Position numbers and translations under genes: made by a program. A stretch of 64,000 nucleotides of DNA from Glebionis coronaria (lineage: Eukaryota; Streptophyta; Magnoliopsida; Asterales; Asteraceae). The notes under the pieces are model-generated. The model made no database searches. It was not told the DNA's origin and was given only the letters and a program-made list of their open reading frames with translations. Where the stretch lies: the NCBI GenBank assembly GCA_025667525.1, contig CM046882.1, positions 527,770,618-527,834,617 of the forward strand, written 5' to 3'. Positions 21,576 through 33,500 of this stretch are shown here, piece after piece (the stretch's first letter is position 1; each line of letters opens with the position of its first letter).

Positions 21576-22759
21576 AAAATCATGTGTAAGGTATGAATAG
21601 TTCAGGGTTAAAAGCGTAACTTTTCTTATAACTTCCATTAATCAATGGTTCGGGGCTCGTTTAGGATAGTTAACGAATGATTCAAGACACGAAACTTTCG
21701 CCATTGCTTTCCAAATGATTTTCTTATAAAAATGAGTATTCACTTGAGCATTGTTCAAGAATATTTCGTAAACTCTTTTAAAAACTTTGATTATCTATAA
21801 GGTGCCTCGGATGAACTTTGTTTTAAAGAAAATGGATTTCAACTTGAATATTCCCGTTTTTAACCAACGTTATTAAAATAGAAATAGTCAAAAAATTTAA
21901 TAGATCATTTTAATTAAATATCTCGTGCCAATTAAATATAGAATTTAATTTTTAACGTGTTGGTACGCAGACTGTGCGATTTTTTAAACTTTGTCAAAAT
22001 ATGTCCCGTTTTCAAATCCAATAAGTTTGGTAGCACTCAAAAATAAGTTTCGTATAATAATTAATATAATTTATTATTATTTAAAGTAAGAAAAATTCTC
22101 AGGTGTTACATCATCCACGTGGTATTTTGAGTTTCGTCCTCGAAACGCGTTCGTTGTTACCCAGTTGAGAAGTGTCAAGAAGAGGGAAGTACGATGTTGT
22201 TATGCAAAGTTAGGTCGAACATACTTAAACCGGTCATTTTTAATTCTCCTCAGATTTTAGTTTGTGTTGTTCAAAGGAGGTTGTGTCGGAAAGCAATGGG
22301 TAAAACTGGATTATATTTGAAGGGTTCAATAGGTCAATTTGACAAAGCGGTAACTGTTCATAGAACAGATAAGGACAACTAGAAGCGAAGAGTTCGACAA
22401 GTAGCCAACATCTTAATTGTCGGTGAGGGTTCATAGAATAGACAAAGGACGATTAGATAATCTTGCCAGAAGTTGACTCTGAAAATTCGAGACAGGGTTC
22501 ACTGCAGTCATCTCGTTAGGCTTGCGCCGATCGGTGTTCATTCAGAAAGAATAGGTGCGACAATTTACGAATCAAATATAGTTCAAGAATCTTTCGTCAA
22601 AACTCAATAATCATAACGGTAAGAAGACAAAACAATGATTAAACTCGTACGGGCGAATCATGAGTCGAAAGAAGCACATTCCATAATTGGAATCAATGAA
22701 TAATAAAGTAAATATGAAATCATGTCAGATGTGCTTAAGGCCACTTGTTTATAATTCAC

Positions 22760-23161
22760 ATTTACATATAGAGGCGTCCCAATCTATGTAAATATAAATA
22801 ATAAACCTTTGGTTAAGCGATTTATAACTTCTTTATTAAAATATATAAAGGCGTCCCAATCCATTTCAATAAATACCTCATAACTCATCTTAATCAATAT
22901 TCTCGACAAGATTTACCATCAAAATAGATAAAGTATCTAAGAAAATAGATATTACCAAAAGAGTTTACAACTAGTTTATTTACACCTTCCGTATTCAAAC
23001 GTCCCATACCATCTCAATACGGAACCATAAATAAGCTTCGGGTCTGGTGGCTTATGATTTCACTTTTGGACGTCCCATACCATCTAAATACGAAACCACA
23101 ATTAAATTGTCTCCAGGAGACTCATGCTCCATATTTAAATGTCCCATTCCATTTAAATATG
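22760..23161 (-). other. Second five-hairpin array, element B interior
   Basis: On the minus strand, 5' to 3': 23150-23161/23130-23141 (12 perfect pairs, loop GAATGGGA); 23081-23097/23056-23072 (15 of 17 with four G-U, loop GTATGGGA); 23010-23024/22987-23001 (14 of 15 with two G-U, loop GTATGGGA); a gap; 22863-22873/22832-22842 (11 with one G-U, GATTGGGACGCC in the loop); 22785-22793/22760-22768 (9 perfect, GATTGGGACGCC). Order, spacing and loops mirror the array in A, while several stems have quite different sequence, as expected from compensatory change. Confidence 0.8.
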
Positions 23162-23708
23162 AAATCATAAGTACCCTGATTGGAGTCACACCGCAGCATT
23201 CAGACAAGCAAACTATCCAAATGATATAACATAAAATTACATCAGATAATCAAAACGAGACGTCGACCAGTTACACTCCAATAATAGGCGTTTGCGATAC
23301 CAAGAGTGTAGACATGTATGGAGTGTACGGTCATAAAACTCAAGAGGATAATATCATAATAGTTATCAGTGGCAAGATCTCATTGAAAATAGTTAAAATA
23401 TCTAAAACGTTATTAGATGAAATTTTCAAAAGCAAGTGCATGAGTCGTTGCGTTCCATAAGTAGATGTTCGAATTCATAAGCGGGAGAAAGTAAATGTCA
23501 GTCACGCAATAACGTGCACAATAACACGTACCAAGTAAAGAACCTATATATAATATAATGATATATTATAATAGTTATCAAACAAATAAAGAAACTAGCT
23601 TATTACATGAGTCTCACTCATCGTCAAGGAAGACTCGTAAATATGTATGAATGTATATATAAAACAATCGTAACTACGTAACGCAAATAGTCAGGTAGCA
23701 GCATATAA

Positions 23709-24360
23709 AGCATCCGAGTCTTGATCCGAGAGAACGACCTCTATGCCAAATATCACAACACAGACTCCAAATAATCATACAGTCAAGTACCTGAGAATAC
23801 ATGCTTAAAAGTGTCAACACGATGGTTGGTGAGTTCATAAGTTTTATTAAAATGTTTACGACACTTTAAAAGTTTAAAAGGATCACTATCAAAAGTAGCA
23901 TTTCAAAACGTTTAGAAATCCATAGTTTCGTGATAAAAGAAACGTTACTACAAGGTTCGGTCATAAATCAATGTTTAGCAAAAGCATTACAGCTAACACA
24001 AATACTTCAGTTCATAGGCAAGTTGTGGTTCACGCTCACATTTAATTTCAGTTCAATCTTAAGTTCATGATCCAATTCATATCCTAGTTTAATTCAATAG
24101 TCACGGTCAACATACATAACAATATCATATTCCAGGTTCATGTCAATATCACAATCAAGATCACATATAAAAATCATGGCAAAATGCATATACGTATCAT
24201 ATCAATCCAGCATATAAGTATCATATCAAACCATCGTATAACCATCATATAAGCATCATATCAAAACCACATGCATGAATTACATCAATACCACACATAA
24301 GGATTATATCAATCCACGTACAATAATCATATTATATCTCATGCAAGAATCATATCAGAA
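23709..24360 (-). repeat. 5' LTR fragment of element B
   Basis: Starts with the CTTGATCCGAGAGAACGACC block shared with the B 3' LTR. It also has a stretch (23785-23835) resembling the reverse complement of element A LTR at 14753-14810. The last 180 bp consist of ATCATATCA-type short repeats. It ends abruptly against element A LTR sequence. Confidence 0.6.
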
Positions 24361-24786
24361 TCACTAGTTGTTATTCCTCATTTTTTGAAGGTCTAGATCT
24401 TTATTCTTTATGATTTCAAATTAAGTACTGATTTTTATATATGTAAAAGATCATGTTACTACTGATTATATTCATGTAATAGTTGATTAAGTATGTATTG
24501 GACAATGTATATAAATTTGTTACACTAAAATAAGCTAAGACAAGCCCAAAGTGGAGGTTGAGAATTATAATTTAGACCATCAGCATAAACGAGTACTTCT
24601 TGAAACATGGGCACACCTGGAGAATTAGGTAAAAATAATAGGTTGTAGCCTTGTTCTTTGTGGTGATTTTTCCGGGTGACTCATCTTGTGACGATACCCG
24701 ATGAATTAGATATGGTCGAAACGGTTAAAAGTGTCAAATCTGAACATGTTATATAAACTAACTTAAAACTGCTATAAGAGCGCAGA
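24361..24786 (+). repeat. 3' LTR of element A, second part
   Basis: Aligns with about 12769-13192 of the 5' LTR (TCACTAGTTGTTATTCCTCA onward), then is cut by TGTCACACCCC of element C. Confidence 0.85.
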
Positions 24787-26458
24787 TGTCACACCCCACC
24801 ATGGCGAAATATGGGGCGCGACGTATGGATATCATCACAACAATAGCGTGCCTATAGAGATAATTAAATGAAATGGAAATATCATAAATGGTGACACATT
24901 GTCATGAAGATATCTCAAACAATGCAGGCGTCTAGGTAAGTAGGTAACATGCCTACCTCTTACCAAAGACATTCAAATAACACACATCAAACATATAGGT
25001 GTCTAAAAAGTATCACTTATTCAAACATTTAATAGAAACTAAGAGGAAAGGGGGTTCCTCCAAATGCAATCCTAAGCCTCCCATCTAGCCACTCATATTC
25101 TCACGCTTAACCACATTCTCACCTGAAAGAGACACTAAAACATGTCAATATAAAGTTGGTGAGAGTCATAGGTTTAGACTCCAACGCCAAATCAGTTATA
25201 ATCTGTGAATAACAACCATCAACAAAAGAACATATGGACAATGTGTTACAATTATGCATTAACAACTACCATTCAAGATTAACCATACAATCACAATTCC
25301 AAGGCTCCAAGCCTTACCAATAACCACAATTTCCAAGGCTCCCAGCCTTACCAATAACCATGGTCCCATAGGCGCCCATACACCTATGAACCAATCCCAA
25401 GGCCCCGCCTTGTCAACATCCCCTTGGTACCAAGTCAAACCACAATAACTGAGACGGTACGTGTCCCCCGATCCAAATCATAAACACAATCAAGAATCAC
25501 ATAGCAGTTAATCACATAAGTGTACACACAAGTCCATCACAAACCATAAAAACATTCACAGTATTCTTTACAAAACCATAAAGTGTCTCTTCCATTCCAT
25601 CTGAAAATCAAATCATAAAAATACATGGGACTATGAAACTCACCTGAACAAGCTTCTCCAAGTACCCGCGCTCTAGTAAAAATCTTAGAATTTTTGAAAG
25701 AAGAAAAATTAATGAAGAACCCTAAAACCACCATTGATGCCGACTTGAAGGTGATCTCCAGGGGTTTTATGAAGTGTTTTGGTTAATAAAAAGTATTTAT
25801 ATAGTTTCCTAACAAGTCCGTGGCCCATTACAAAAGCCCGGTTCCCTTTTTTTCCTTTTTTCCCTTTTCTTTTTCTTTCTTGCATCCCAAAACCGACTAT
25901 ACCCCTTTAATTTCATTTTTTTCTTTTTATTATTAATAATTGTATTAATAATATTACCTTAATTTTCCTTAATTTATTTCAGCTCTCAAAGCCTCCAAAA
26001 CCTCAAAACCGTAAAACTAGTCAAATTTACGTGTATACCGTAAAAGACGTAAAAATATACAGTTTTATAAAAACTCTTGAAATATGAAATAAACTAATTA
26101 ACTAAGTCCTAAATGACTTAAAACCATCACAAAAAAATACTCCCGTGACTAATTACCTCTTCCGAGACCCCTAAATGCAAAACCCTAAACCGTAAAAATA
26201 CGATTTTCTATAATACATATACGTATACGTAAAACCACTAAATAACACTATCTCATTTCATAGTCACTACCATGTGGGCTCATGAACATGAAATAATCGT
26301 TCCTCAATTTACTTATGAGTACCATATACCCATAAACAATATCCAAACCTCACTCCAAACACACAAAATAAACACATAAGCACATAAAAGCACATATTTG
26401 CACAAAACACCTTAAACTATAGTCTAAGTGACGAACCCCAAAAACTATGGTTGTCACA
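24787..26458 (-). repeat. 3' LTR of element C
   Basis: 1672 bp; minus strand begins TGTGACAACCATAG and ends GGGGTGTGACA. TATA-like CTATATAAATACT on the minus strand at 25792-25804. A candidate target base set GCAGA (24782-24786) is on the left only. Confidence 0.75.
25792..25804 (-). promoter_or_regulatory. TATA box of element C LTR
   Basis: Minus strand CTATATAAATACT, in the middle of the LTR where the U3/R border is expected. Confidence 0.5.
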
Positions 26459-26529
26459 TCACTCCCTCCTAATAGAAATCTCGTCCTAAGATTTATTCAT
26501 TAGGATCAAACACACCAACAACAAATCAC

Positions 26530-27330
26530 ATGAGGATACTTGTTCTAAATGAACTCCTTTTATTTCCATGTGTACTTTAGTTCAAGCTCAAAATACCACA
26601 TATACAAACCAACAATATTTAAATTCATTCCTAAACTCTTGACCTCACAGCCAATAAATCTCACAAATGACCCTTTGATAAAACAAAGACTCTTATTAAC
26701 ACAAATCCCGAATAACCTAACATGCAAATATGCATTCTCAAACAACATTTACCAATCTTAATACATGAAATATATCATGTATACCACTCAATTCTCCCAG
26801 GTAATTCTGTACTCATAAGCTACTGGTCCGATGTTTCCAAAGATCATAAATGGACCTACAAAACCCTACATCAACTTTTCCATTTTACCAAAACATACCA
26901 CCCGTTACTACGGGTGAAACTTCCTACATAATTTTGTCACTAAACTTTAGTGGTTTCATCATTTTCAACATAGCATATCTTGTTGCTCTCATCCTTTCCC
27001 ACAAACACCATTTCCACATTAGTAGTCTCTTTCACGAATTTTAGTCCACCATAAGGAAAACTCACCCTATCCTTCCATATAGTGCCTCATATGGCATTCA
27101 TCGACTTCTAGTATGATAACTATCATTATATGAAAACTCAGACATCGCTAACGAGTTTCCCACATCCCTCTAAATCAGTCACCCAAGCTCTCAACACGAC
27201 TCCTATACTTGTAGTAATTTCTCACCTCGTCCATCCTTTTCCCATTAGCTTGATATACGCGTATACAATCATGTTCATCAACTCCCTTTAGTCCGTACCC
27301 CCAAACTTCTTAAAATTTCCAATTTCCTTA
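26530..27330 (-). pseudogene. Decayed gypsy (Tekay-like) integrase
   Basis: Minus-strand fragments match the integrase catalytic core and C-terminal part of Tekay-like elements out of frame and with many substitutions. Near 27060-27150 is EFSYNDSYH followed by an ALYGR-like remnant. At 26790-26880 is RFVGPFMIFGNIGPVAYEYR. In the open frame at 26560-26748 are LHVRLFGICVNKSLCFIKGS and a KYTW end, as in the family's C-terminal region. Multiple stops; a long-dead copy. Confidence 0.7.
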
Positions 27331-28001
27331 CACAAGTGACCTATGACGGTATTTCACATATTCATTAGTTCATCATAACAAGGCTCTTTCAATCCAAATC
27401 AATTTATGATCTATACATATCACCAGAAGGATGGTTATCTCAGTTGGTCTATCGACTGCCTTCCAAACCCATGCTACAACTGCTTCCAGTAAATTTGGAT
27501 AGCTCATTAGTAGCACTTATACACATCTTTCTCACTTTTCTCCATGAACAATTTTTTAATAATCCTTTATACTCAACTTACCCTTTAACATATTTAACTC
27601 TTTCTAAGAAAATTAGCTACATTTCTTCCTTTATACCTACACAACGTCTTACCTTCAAGGTCATAGTGCTCCTCGCCTCGTATTAGTTAGACCAAGCCCT
27701 TCGTCTCTCATGACACATCACAATTATAACGCCTCATCCATGCGGTTATTGATACTAAGCCTTCCAATCAAACCGTATAGGTCAGTGTCATCCCCTTTTC
27801 CACACTACAACAATATTAGCCTGCTTTGTGCTTTATTCTACTCATTAGGCTCTACCAAAGTTTTACTTCGGTTCCTATCTCGACCTATTTCATTCATGAT
27901 TCGCATCTATCCACACTTCCTTCTTCTTCCTCAGCTCATGGCATACATCACGATGTTATTCTTTGTAGAATATTAATAATCAATGAATCTATGAAGGGGT
28001 T
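27331..28001. other. Degraded interior of element C, unassigned
   Basis: Probably further decayed pol of the minus-strand gypsy element, but I cannot match any segment with confidence. The short plus-strand open frames have no domain. Confidence 0.4.
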
Positions 28002-28293
28002 TGTTAATTTCTAGAGAGAGAAAGTTAGAGAGAGAAAGTGAGAGAAACTATGTGAATTTTATTAAGTGGAAACAAAGAAATGATAACAACCAACCCCTTT
28101 CCTTAGTGGAAAGGGGTATTTATAGTTCCAAGTCATAAGTGGACTTGGGCCGGTCCATGACAAGCCCATGGACCGGTTCTTACTTAAGTTAATAAGAAAA
28201 TAATAACTAATTACTAACTACGAGCTATTACAACATAAATCATATTGTGGAGTGACCGATACTTCTAATATACGTTAAAACGTATTTCTAACA
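28002..28293 (-). repeat. 3' LTR of element D
   Basis: 292 bp; minus strand TGTTAGAAATACG...GAAATTAACA. Contains a TATA box and two perfect hairpins: arms ACCCCTTTCC/GGAAAGGGGT (28093-28117) and CCGGTCCATG/CATGGACCGG (28150-28176). Palindromes in the LTR are a reported Sirevirus feature. Confidence 0.82.
28116..28125 (-). promoter_or_regulatory. TATA box of element D LTR
   Basis: Minus strand CTATAAATAC, abutting the ACCCCTTTCC hairpin, so the transcript start probably lies in or just after that hairpin. Confidence 0.6.
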
Positions 28294-28303
28294 ATCTCCC
28301 CCT
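28294..28303 (-). promoter_or_regulatory. Polypurine tract of element D
   Basis: Minus strand AGGGGGAGAT directly next to the 3' LTR. Similar tracts occur at 30144-30153, 30350-30360 and 35786-35796. Confidence 0.8.
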
Positions 28304-28638
28304 AAGGGAGGTCACTCCACGTTACAAAGTTCTAAACCTAGCATACTATACTAAGTCTTCGTTCTTTAGCTCGTAGTCTTTTCTTCTTTTCTTTCTTTTG
28401 TTGTGAATATGTTGATTTGATCTTTCTGGCTTTGACTTGAGAGCATTGTTCTTTGGCCTTTCACGTGCGATCTTTGCCTTTCTTGTGAACTTTGCCTCCT
28501 CGTGACTTCAGGTTCCACACACTTACGTCTTTTTGTTGGATTCTTGAAAGCTTCAGAGTTTGATACAGCGGAAGACTTCATCTTGTACTTTCTTGAATTT
28601 TTGTTGCAAAAGACATAAGCATGTGGGAACGACTTTTA

Positions 28639-28745
28639 CAGGTACACCGCAACACCACCGTCTTCACTGGTACACAGCAACGCCACCGTCTTCAACAGGT
28701 ACTCAGCAACGCCACCGTCTTTAGCAGGTACACAGCAACGACACG
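28639..28745. repeat. 33-bp tandem repeat, three to four copies
   Basis: Core GGTACACAGCAACGCCACCG followed by TCTTCAAC, repeated with small changes. Confidence 0.8.
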
Positions 28746-28982
28746 AATAAAATGGCTTTGAACATTTTATTCTAATTCGATAGCATTTTACCTCCGGTCG
28801 GTGAAGACCGTTAGACGATATTAGATATCGTACCCGTGACGGATAGTTTCAATTAAGTAACTTCCTGACAGGATTTCGCGGGTAAACCCGTTCTCTTTAT
28901 TCGACCGTCCAAAGCTGACTGCGAACATAAAGAGTGAATCACTTGGATAAATTATCCTTGTGATTAAAAGCCGTCAATTCAT

Positions 28983-29380
28983 GAAACCTGGAACAAGTGA
29001 ATTTCAATTAAGATTTTCACCATCGTTGCTTTCCAGTTGTCACGAGCTCGATTCATAAAGAATCTTGCACGTTACCTACCAAGTGCTGTTTGATGTTGAC
29101 ACTAGAAGGATTTCCACTCGTCACTGTGGTCAATAAAGAGTCACTCTGAGTGTTCTGGCAAGATCATATGATAATGCGAAGAGGCCTGGAACGAGTTTAA
29201 GTTCAATTAAGAATTAAACCACTGTTACCTTCCAGTTTTTCACAAGATTGGTTCTAAAAGAACCGCACGTGTAACCTACCATGAGCTTGTTTGATGTTGG
29301 CTCAAGCAGGATTTCCATCTTCATTGTAATACTTACGTACTACTCGGATGTTCTGGCAATATTACAAGAATATTGCGTAG
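28983..29380. repeat. Tandem duplication of a 199-bp block
   Basis: Unit 1 28983-29181 and unit 2 29182-29380 share CCTGGAAC, TTCAATTAAGA, CCTTCCAGTT, TTTGATGTTG, GGATTTCCA and GTTCTGGCAA in the same order, with about one quarter of positions changed. Confidence 0.7.
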
Positions 29381-30544
29381 GACTCATGAAAATCTCTTAC
29401 TTTTCACAGTGTGTGAGAAAGCAAGGAATAAATGGAAAGTGTCCTAATGAGACTTTTGATGATCTCTTGGATCTAGACTCGATTGTGCGTTTTGATTTAG
29501 TGAGCGATGGCTGGAGAGGAGTGCCACCTTTTCAATACCAGTTTATTCGGAGTGAATAAACCAATAGATAACGTGTTGATCTCCGTGTGATTAAAACAAA
29601 TACCTTTTGAGAGATATTTGAGTTAGCTGGGGAAGGGTTGTGCATTGCATCACTGGGTCCATGATGTCTTTCTTCAATACCGAGAATCATTAACAAAAAT
29701 GACCTCAATAGCATATGTATTGACCCGGTTTCTGCCTAAAGTTGTAAGGAGGGCTTCTTTCTTTACACCCTTTATCTTTACATTTCTTTTTCATTCTTCA
29801 ACCCCTTCAATGCTTACCAATACGTCATCACTAGCACCTTGTTGTGATTGTTCCAGTGCTAGCTTAAGTACTTGGTCGGCATTCAGCTACGTTCACATTC
29901 TTTCTCCATCTTTCCTAGGACTTCTAATTCTATCTAGGGAATTGTCCTTGGGAAGATTCCATCGGCTCTGATGAATCATTGGACTAAACCTATTCCTACC
30001 ACCCTTTTGTCACCACATCCGTCGTGAATTAAGCGTGTTTTGGGAAGGAATTGCCACCATGAAAAATCATTGAAAATCACCTAAGGTACTTGTGATATTG
30101 AAATCAAAAGTTTTGTACCTTAGGTGTTTTGTTCATCAAAAACGCTCCCCCTTAACACGTGCTTTACACATATTAAGTTGGATAATCTTTAAGTCTTTTT
30201 CATCTTTTAGCCAAGTATCACTTACGTCTCCTTAATCCCATTTTCTCCCCTTATCCAAAATGTTAACCATTAATATTTGGGATATTGAATGGATTAACCG
30301 GTCTTTGGGTAAAAATGAAATCGATGTTTTGGCCATAGAACAAGTTATTGCTCCCCCTTAAGTTAATAAGGGATAGTTGTAGTGCTTTGGTATGACATAT
30401 TTTGAAACATTTAGAATCTCGTGAGAAATTCTTGAAAAATTATCATACCTTAACACTACAGCAAGCCATACAAGCACATTATTCACAAATATACATATTC
30501 ACAATTGAAAAACCAATATAAAGTGACCTGAAATGTACAACCCA

Positions 30545-33500
30545 TTAGATGGATCGTTGCAGTAGCTTGTGGTGCACTAAATACGGTCTTCCACCCACGA
30601 ATCTTTCCAAGCTCCTCATCAATCTACGTTCACGGAGCTTTTGATCGATCTTTTTGATCACATACTTTGCCATCTGCCGGTAACCCGGATGCCAATCCTC
30701 CGTCATCTCTGGCAAAGTCCCACCCAAGTTCAGATGCTCCAACTTTCCTCTGACTTGTAGAAGAGTTCCATCACTATACTTGTGAAGCTCACCCACCCTC
30801 ATAAACTTCATCAAACCTCGACTGTTCAAGTAGAAAATGCCGGAATTCGGGACAGAAATGCCGGTATAAGGACATCTTTCTACATGTTGAGGTAGCACTT
30901 GATTCACAGGACGGGTTAAATTGAGCTTCCTCTGATAGCTTTCGACTCCTAACTGAAGATCTTCAACTCGTGACTTGATGACAACGCTTCGTGTGAACAT
31001 GCGAAGTGCTGTATTCAAAGCAATCAGGTCTTCACGAGGAATGTGTGTAAGTTGATCTCGGGTCATCAGAAGCAGCATATCTTCAATATCCTCAAGGCGA
31101 ATGATGGAAAAATCTCCTTGCTGGATTTTGTATTCCCTGTCATCCTCCCTTTTCAAGCGAATCTCCGTCACATGATAGTAGCCGTTCTTGGCTTCAGTTT
31201 TCATTCCTAAGATGCTGGAGATGCGGATGTCGGATCTAACATTGCTTCCAGAATTGACCAAGCAGCAACCCCTGTACGCCCTTCGGACTCGTTCGTCCCA
31301 ATGAGATGCACCTATGACAGCATACATATCATAATTACGATTCATTTTTGGGACCCAGAGTCGATTTACCTTTTCCTCGATGAAGGGTATTGTCCCCCAG
31401 TTGGCAGCTTTCAGCAAAGTCAGGGATGTTGCGTACTTTGAAGACCCCTTCATAAGATACTCAAGATCATTGGTGACGAAGAAGTCAAGAGTAATCTGAT
31501 TATCTTGAGCAGGATCCATTGGAGGTGGAGCTCTTTCTGATTCATGAAGTCCTGGCCGTTGAACGGTTTTCAGAGCCTTCAGGATCTCGTCGGCATAGTA
31601 CTCGAACTCCATTCGAGGTAATCGGGTTTTGGCACGCAGTCTCTTATCTTTCAGCGCTTTCTTGACTAAGGATGGAGTAACCGAAGTCTTATACTCATGA
31701 GCAAAAAATGCACATAAGTCAATCGGACTTCGGATACGAAGATACAACACGTCTTTGTCAGCGTCTGTGATCGGATCATATTGTGCTGCTGCCGTGATCC
31801 AAGCTTGTGGTGGTGCAGACTCGTCTATCTCCAACGTGTCTTCCCAATTTTGTATGCTTGGTTCAGGAACCGTAGATTGTTGAGCTTGTTGTTGAGGAGT
31901 TGAAGTGCGAACATCTGTTGGTTCAGTTTCAGGCATTTCAGCAGTGTCGTGAACTGGAGAGTGTTGTGCAGCTTCGGGTTCCGTCACTGATTCTGCAATC
32001 ACAGGAGGAACAACAGCAGAACTAATGGGGTTAGTTGTAACAGGTAAAGATACAGCGATAGAGATACCGGGAGCCGAAGACGCTGTAGTGGCATTCACAT
32101 CGTGGCGCCACTTAGTTCGTCTTGATTCCGAGGATGTCGATTTGTCCTTCTGTGCTGCATCTTTTGTGGACTTGGTTCCAGTCTTAGTAGCAGTCTTCTT
32201 GGAGCTGGTAACCTTGTCTCCCTCTTTCGGTTGTTCACCCCCATCATCATCCTGATTGTCATCCCCGTTACTATCCCTAACACTCTCCTGATTCTCATCA
32301 CCACCATCGTCGCCATCATCATCATCATCCTCGTCATCATCCTCATCATCCTCATCATCATCACCACCCTCGTCATCGTCTTTATCCTTTTCTCCTTCTT
32401 CTTCTTCTTCTTCCTCTTCTTCACCCGTACCCTCTTCTTCACTTTCTTCCCTTTCTTCCTCAGGTAAGATGTGATATGGTACCACACTTCCAAACGTCTT
32501 GAATAATCTATCATCCTCCATGATAGCATCATTCAGGGATTTATATAGAGCCCGTTGAATCCTCGACTTATCATACGACCCAAGTTCCACCATACGAGCC
32601 TTAAGGATCTTCTTCAATTCAAAATCCGTCAGGTCATAAGCAATCTTGTAGGCGGCTTCTGAAGGGTTGGATGATTTGACCATCAAGTTGTCAGCAGCAA
32701 GTGTCTTCAACTCATCGCGAAGTTTAGGCATTAAGGATTCAACGGATTCTTGCACTCTTTCTTTCACAGATGCTTCAAGTGCTTCTTTTTGTTCCTTATA
32801 TTTATCCCTCATCGCTTGAAGTCTGGTAATACGTGCAGCATGCTTATCAGCCTCAGCCTGCTTAACCCGAGCAAGTTCTTCTGCATGTGCTTTTCTAGTC
32901 AACTCCATATCTGAAGCGAACCTAGCAATCATCTCCTCTTGGGCTTTCCTAGATTCTTCTTCCCTCTGAGCTCGTCTTTGCAACTCTTGGCGAAGTTCAT
33001 CCATTTCGCGTTTGTTAGTATCAAACAGTTCGGCCATCACTAATGCAGCCATTGCAGATGTTGCAGAGCTGCTTTGGGTTGACTGGAGGGGCTCGGTTGT
33101 TACTGCTGTACTAAGGATGGGGATTATGGGTGGTGGAAGAAATGGTGTTGAAGCCGGTCGGGTTGGTAAAGGTTGTATGGGTGGAGGTTGAGTTGTTAAG
33201 GGTTGAGTTGACACCACGATCGTAGGAACAACAGGTTCCTTTTCCACACTTGCTGAAATAGGGATTGATGGCTCCTTTGAAGTGGAATAGTGTTCAGGTG
33301 ACCCAAACTCATCAACATCATCCGGTTCCTCGTACTCATCCTCGATATCTACCCTCGCACCTGAACCACTACCGCCTGTATCTTTCCTACTCCTTTTAAT
33401 AGCAATCTTCATCATTTGTTGCTCGGATTTATCAAGAGTAGGATCAACAATATCTTCTTCATCACGTAGACGCATCAAATCCTTACCCTTTCCCTTCTTA

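Larger units (their letters stand above)
18556..22110 (-). repeat. 3' LTR of element B
   Basis: 3555 bp. Read on the minus strand it starts TGTAACACCTGAG and ends GGGGGTGTTACA. GC-rich patches at 20850-21330 (GGTGGTGATGG words) probably form the transcribed leader. Several AGATTCATA repeats lie at 18690-18890. Confidence 0.75.
18556..24360 (-). mobile_element. Element B: LARD-like gypsy element of A's family, reversed and 5'-truncated
   Basis: Minus-strand element: complete 3' LTR at 18556-22110 (minus ends TGTAACACC...GGTGTTACA), non-coding interior 22111-23708 and a fragment of the 5' LTR (23709-24360). The repeated block at 18622-18690 and 23710-23785 (CTTGATCCGAGAGAACGACC) ties the LTR copies together. 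The interior shares the five-hairpin array with element A. No primer site or 5' LTR edge is present at the right border, 7 bp of the host LTR are missing there (compare 12762-12768) and no target duplication is found, so the 5' end was lost by deletion or rearrangement. Confidence 0.7.
11817..24786 (+). mobile_element. Element A: LARD-like non-autonomous Ty3/gypsy element, interrupted
   Basis: Two similar LTRs (5' 11817-15078; 3' 17615-18555 plus 24361-24786) enclose 2536 bp without any retroelement protein. TGGTATCAGAGC (15082-15093) directly after the 5' LTR is an initiator-Met primer site typical of Tekay/Del-type gypsy elements, and a purine tract (AAGGGGTAGA) precedes the 3' LTR. LTRs over 3 kb with a non-coding interior fit the LARD class. 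The 3' LTR is broken by element B (inserted at 18556) and by element C at 24787; the remaining 3' LTR, equivalent to about 13190-15078, is not in the window. Mobilisation would depend on a partner's proteins. Confidence 0.75.
24787..28001 (-). mobile_element. Element C: decayed Tekay-like Ty3/gypsy element
   Basis: Minus-strand element inserted in the 3' LTR of A. A 1672-bp 3' LTR (24787-26458) has ends TGTGACA/TGTCACA. To its right (upstream on the minus strand) are a purine tract, AGGAGGGAGTGA, and then decayed pol with recognisable integrase similarity. The sequence to 28001 is presumed earlier pol or gag but is too degraded to read. The 5' half is cut by element D. Confidence 0.7.
28304..30544 (-). 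other. 3' non-coding region of element D
   Basis: Lies between the second ORF and the 3' LTR. Holds a 33-bp repeat (28639-28745), a 199-bp tandem duplication (28983-29380) and two extra polypurine tracts. No reliable gene. Confidence 0.6.

Noticed and set aside
32231..32467. Hydrophobic plus-strand frame that looks like a membrane protein
   Set aside because: It is the antisense of the D/E-rich acidic tract of the element D ORF.
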